Below are positions 4,532 to 5,245 of a stretch of 5,245 nucleotides of DNA, piece by piece. The notes beneath the pieces were generated by a model. The model saw only the letters and a program-made list of their open reading frames with translations. It was not told the origin of the DNA and ran no database searches. The position numbers were made by a program, and so were the translations under genes. Source of the stretch: Burkholderiaceae bacterium (GTDB lineage Bacteria; Pseudomonadota; Gammaproteobacteria; Burkholderiales; Burkholderiaceae_D); contig JAIELO010000364.1 in NCBI GenBank assembly GCA_019752915.1, forward strand, positions 1 to 5,245, written 5' to 3'. Positions within the stretch are counted from its first letter, which is position 1. Every line of letters begins with the position of its first letter.

Positions 4532-5245
4532 ATGCAATTCTCCGTATATCAGGAAAGCCATATCGGCGGACGCCGGCTCAATCAGGACCGCATGGGGTAT
4601 AGCTACACCCGCGATGCACTGTTGCTGGTGCTGGCCGACGGCATGGGCGGTCATCTGTATGGCGAAGTGGCTGCCAGCGTCGCCGTGCAGACCATCTCGC
4701 AACTGTTCCAGCAGCAGGCCACGCCGTATGTGAAAAAGCCCGAACAGTTTTTGCAGCGCGCCATTCTGGCCGCCCATGAAGCGATCCACCAGCAGCGTCA
4801 GAAACAGGGGCTCAGTGAAACACCGCGCACCACCATCGTGGTGGCGCTGGTACAGCACAATACTGCCGTGTGGGCGCACTGCGGTGATTCGCGACTGTAC
4901 TGGCTGCGTGGCGGCCAGCTACTGGCGCGCACGCGTGACCATTCGCATATCGAAAGCCTGATTGCGCAAGGACGCGCACAGCCCGCCGAGCGGTACACCC
5001 ATCCGGATCGCAACAAGCTGTATAACTGCCTCGGCGCCGATAGCCTGCCGCGCGTGGAACTGGGGCAGGGCGTGCTGCAGGCGGGTGATCAGCTGATGTT
5101 GTGCTCGGACGGTTTGTGGTCTATGCTGCCGGACCATGAAATCGCCGCAGGTCTGCATGGCCAGCCAGTGGTGCGGGCGGTGCCGGCGCTGCTGCAGGCG
5201 GCACTGACGGCTGGTGGTCCGCTAGGCGATAACGTGACGGCGCTG
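4532..5245 (+). CDS. PP2C-family Ser/Thr protein phosphatase (runs off right edge)
   Basis: The visible part is 238 residues, open to the last base. It is a metal-dependent phosphatase of the PP2C/PPM family, which removes phosphate from Ser/Thr residues using two Mn or Mg ions. Motifs in order: GGRRLNQDR (12-20, metal ligand region with D19), LADGMGGHLYGE (34-45, metal-binding D36-G37), TPRTTIVVALV (97-107), CGDSRLYWLR (117-126), RDHS (135-138), NCLGAD (165-170), LCSDGLW (190-196, metal-binding D193) and GDNVTAL (232-238, metal-binding D233). All core acidic residues are present, so probably only a short C-terminus is missing; bacterial single-domain members are about 240-270 residues. It lacks a signal peptide or membrane segment and should be cytoplasmic. 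It follows the kinase gene by 34 bp in the same direction, the usual pairing in which the phosphatase reverses the kinase. Confidence 0.95.
   Translation, partial: MQFSVYQESHIGGRRLNQDRMGYSYTRDALLLVLADGMGGHLYGEVAASVAVQTISQLFQQQATPYVKKPEQFLQRAILAAHEAIHQQRQKQGLSETPRTTIVVALVQHNTAVWAHCGDSRLYWLRGGQLLARTRDHSHIESLIAQGRAQPAERYTHPDRNKLYNCLGADSLPRVELGQGVLQAGDQLMLCSDGLWSMLPDHEIAAGLHGQPVVRAVPALLQAALTAGGPLGDNVTAL

Noticed and set aside
3797..4879. 360-codon minus-strand open frame across the kinase and phosphatase genes
   Set aside because: It is antisense to two genes with complete catalytic motifs, and its product is Ala/Pro/Arg-rich, typical of a GC-rich shadow frame.

Overview
The window looks like chromosomal DNA from a GC-rich betaproteobacterium, most likely Burkholderiales (Oxalobacteraceae-like). 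The basis is the yicC / Ser-Thr kinase / PP2C arrangement and the general look of the proteins; no 16S or other firm marker is present, so this placement is an inference. Most genes sit on the minus strand. There are no mobile elements, tRNAs, rRNAs or CRISPR arrays.

Left part (1-1171): the N-terminus of a membrane-anchored signalling protein runs off the left edge on the minus strand. Behind it is a gene-poor, lower-GC stretch of about 435 bp holding a plausible sigma70-type promoter and a strong imperfect hairpin. Then come two small membrane proteins facing each other (78 aa on plus, 64 aa on minus) whose stop codons are only 6 bp apart.

Middle part (1258-2316, minus strand): a likely three-gene unit read from right to left. 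It comprises a 49-aa membrane miniprotein with an excellent ribosome binding site, an exported 130-aa protein of unknown function, and a GNAT-family N-acetyltransferase. The 64-aa gene follows but appears to have its own -10 element.

Right part (2406-5245): yicC (YicC/YloC endoribonuclease family) on the minus strand is divergent from a plus-strand pair, a soluble Hanks-type Ser/Thr protein kinase and a PP2C-type protein phosphatase. The phosphatase runs off the right edge with nearly all of its catalytic motifs present. Kinase and phosphatase are 34 bp apart and probably form a reversible phosphorylation switch. The 73-bp divergent region contains a perfect DnaA-box 9-mer overlapping the best -10 candidate of the kinase promoter.

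I do not see a clearly new multi-gene system. The best leads are the DnaA box in the kinase promoter, the variant active-site motifs of the kinase, and the undescribed small-protein genes.
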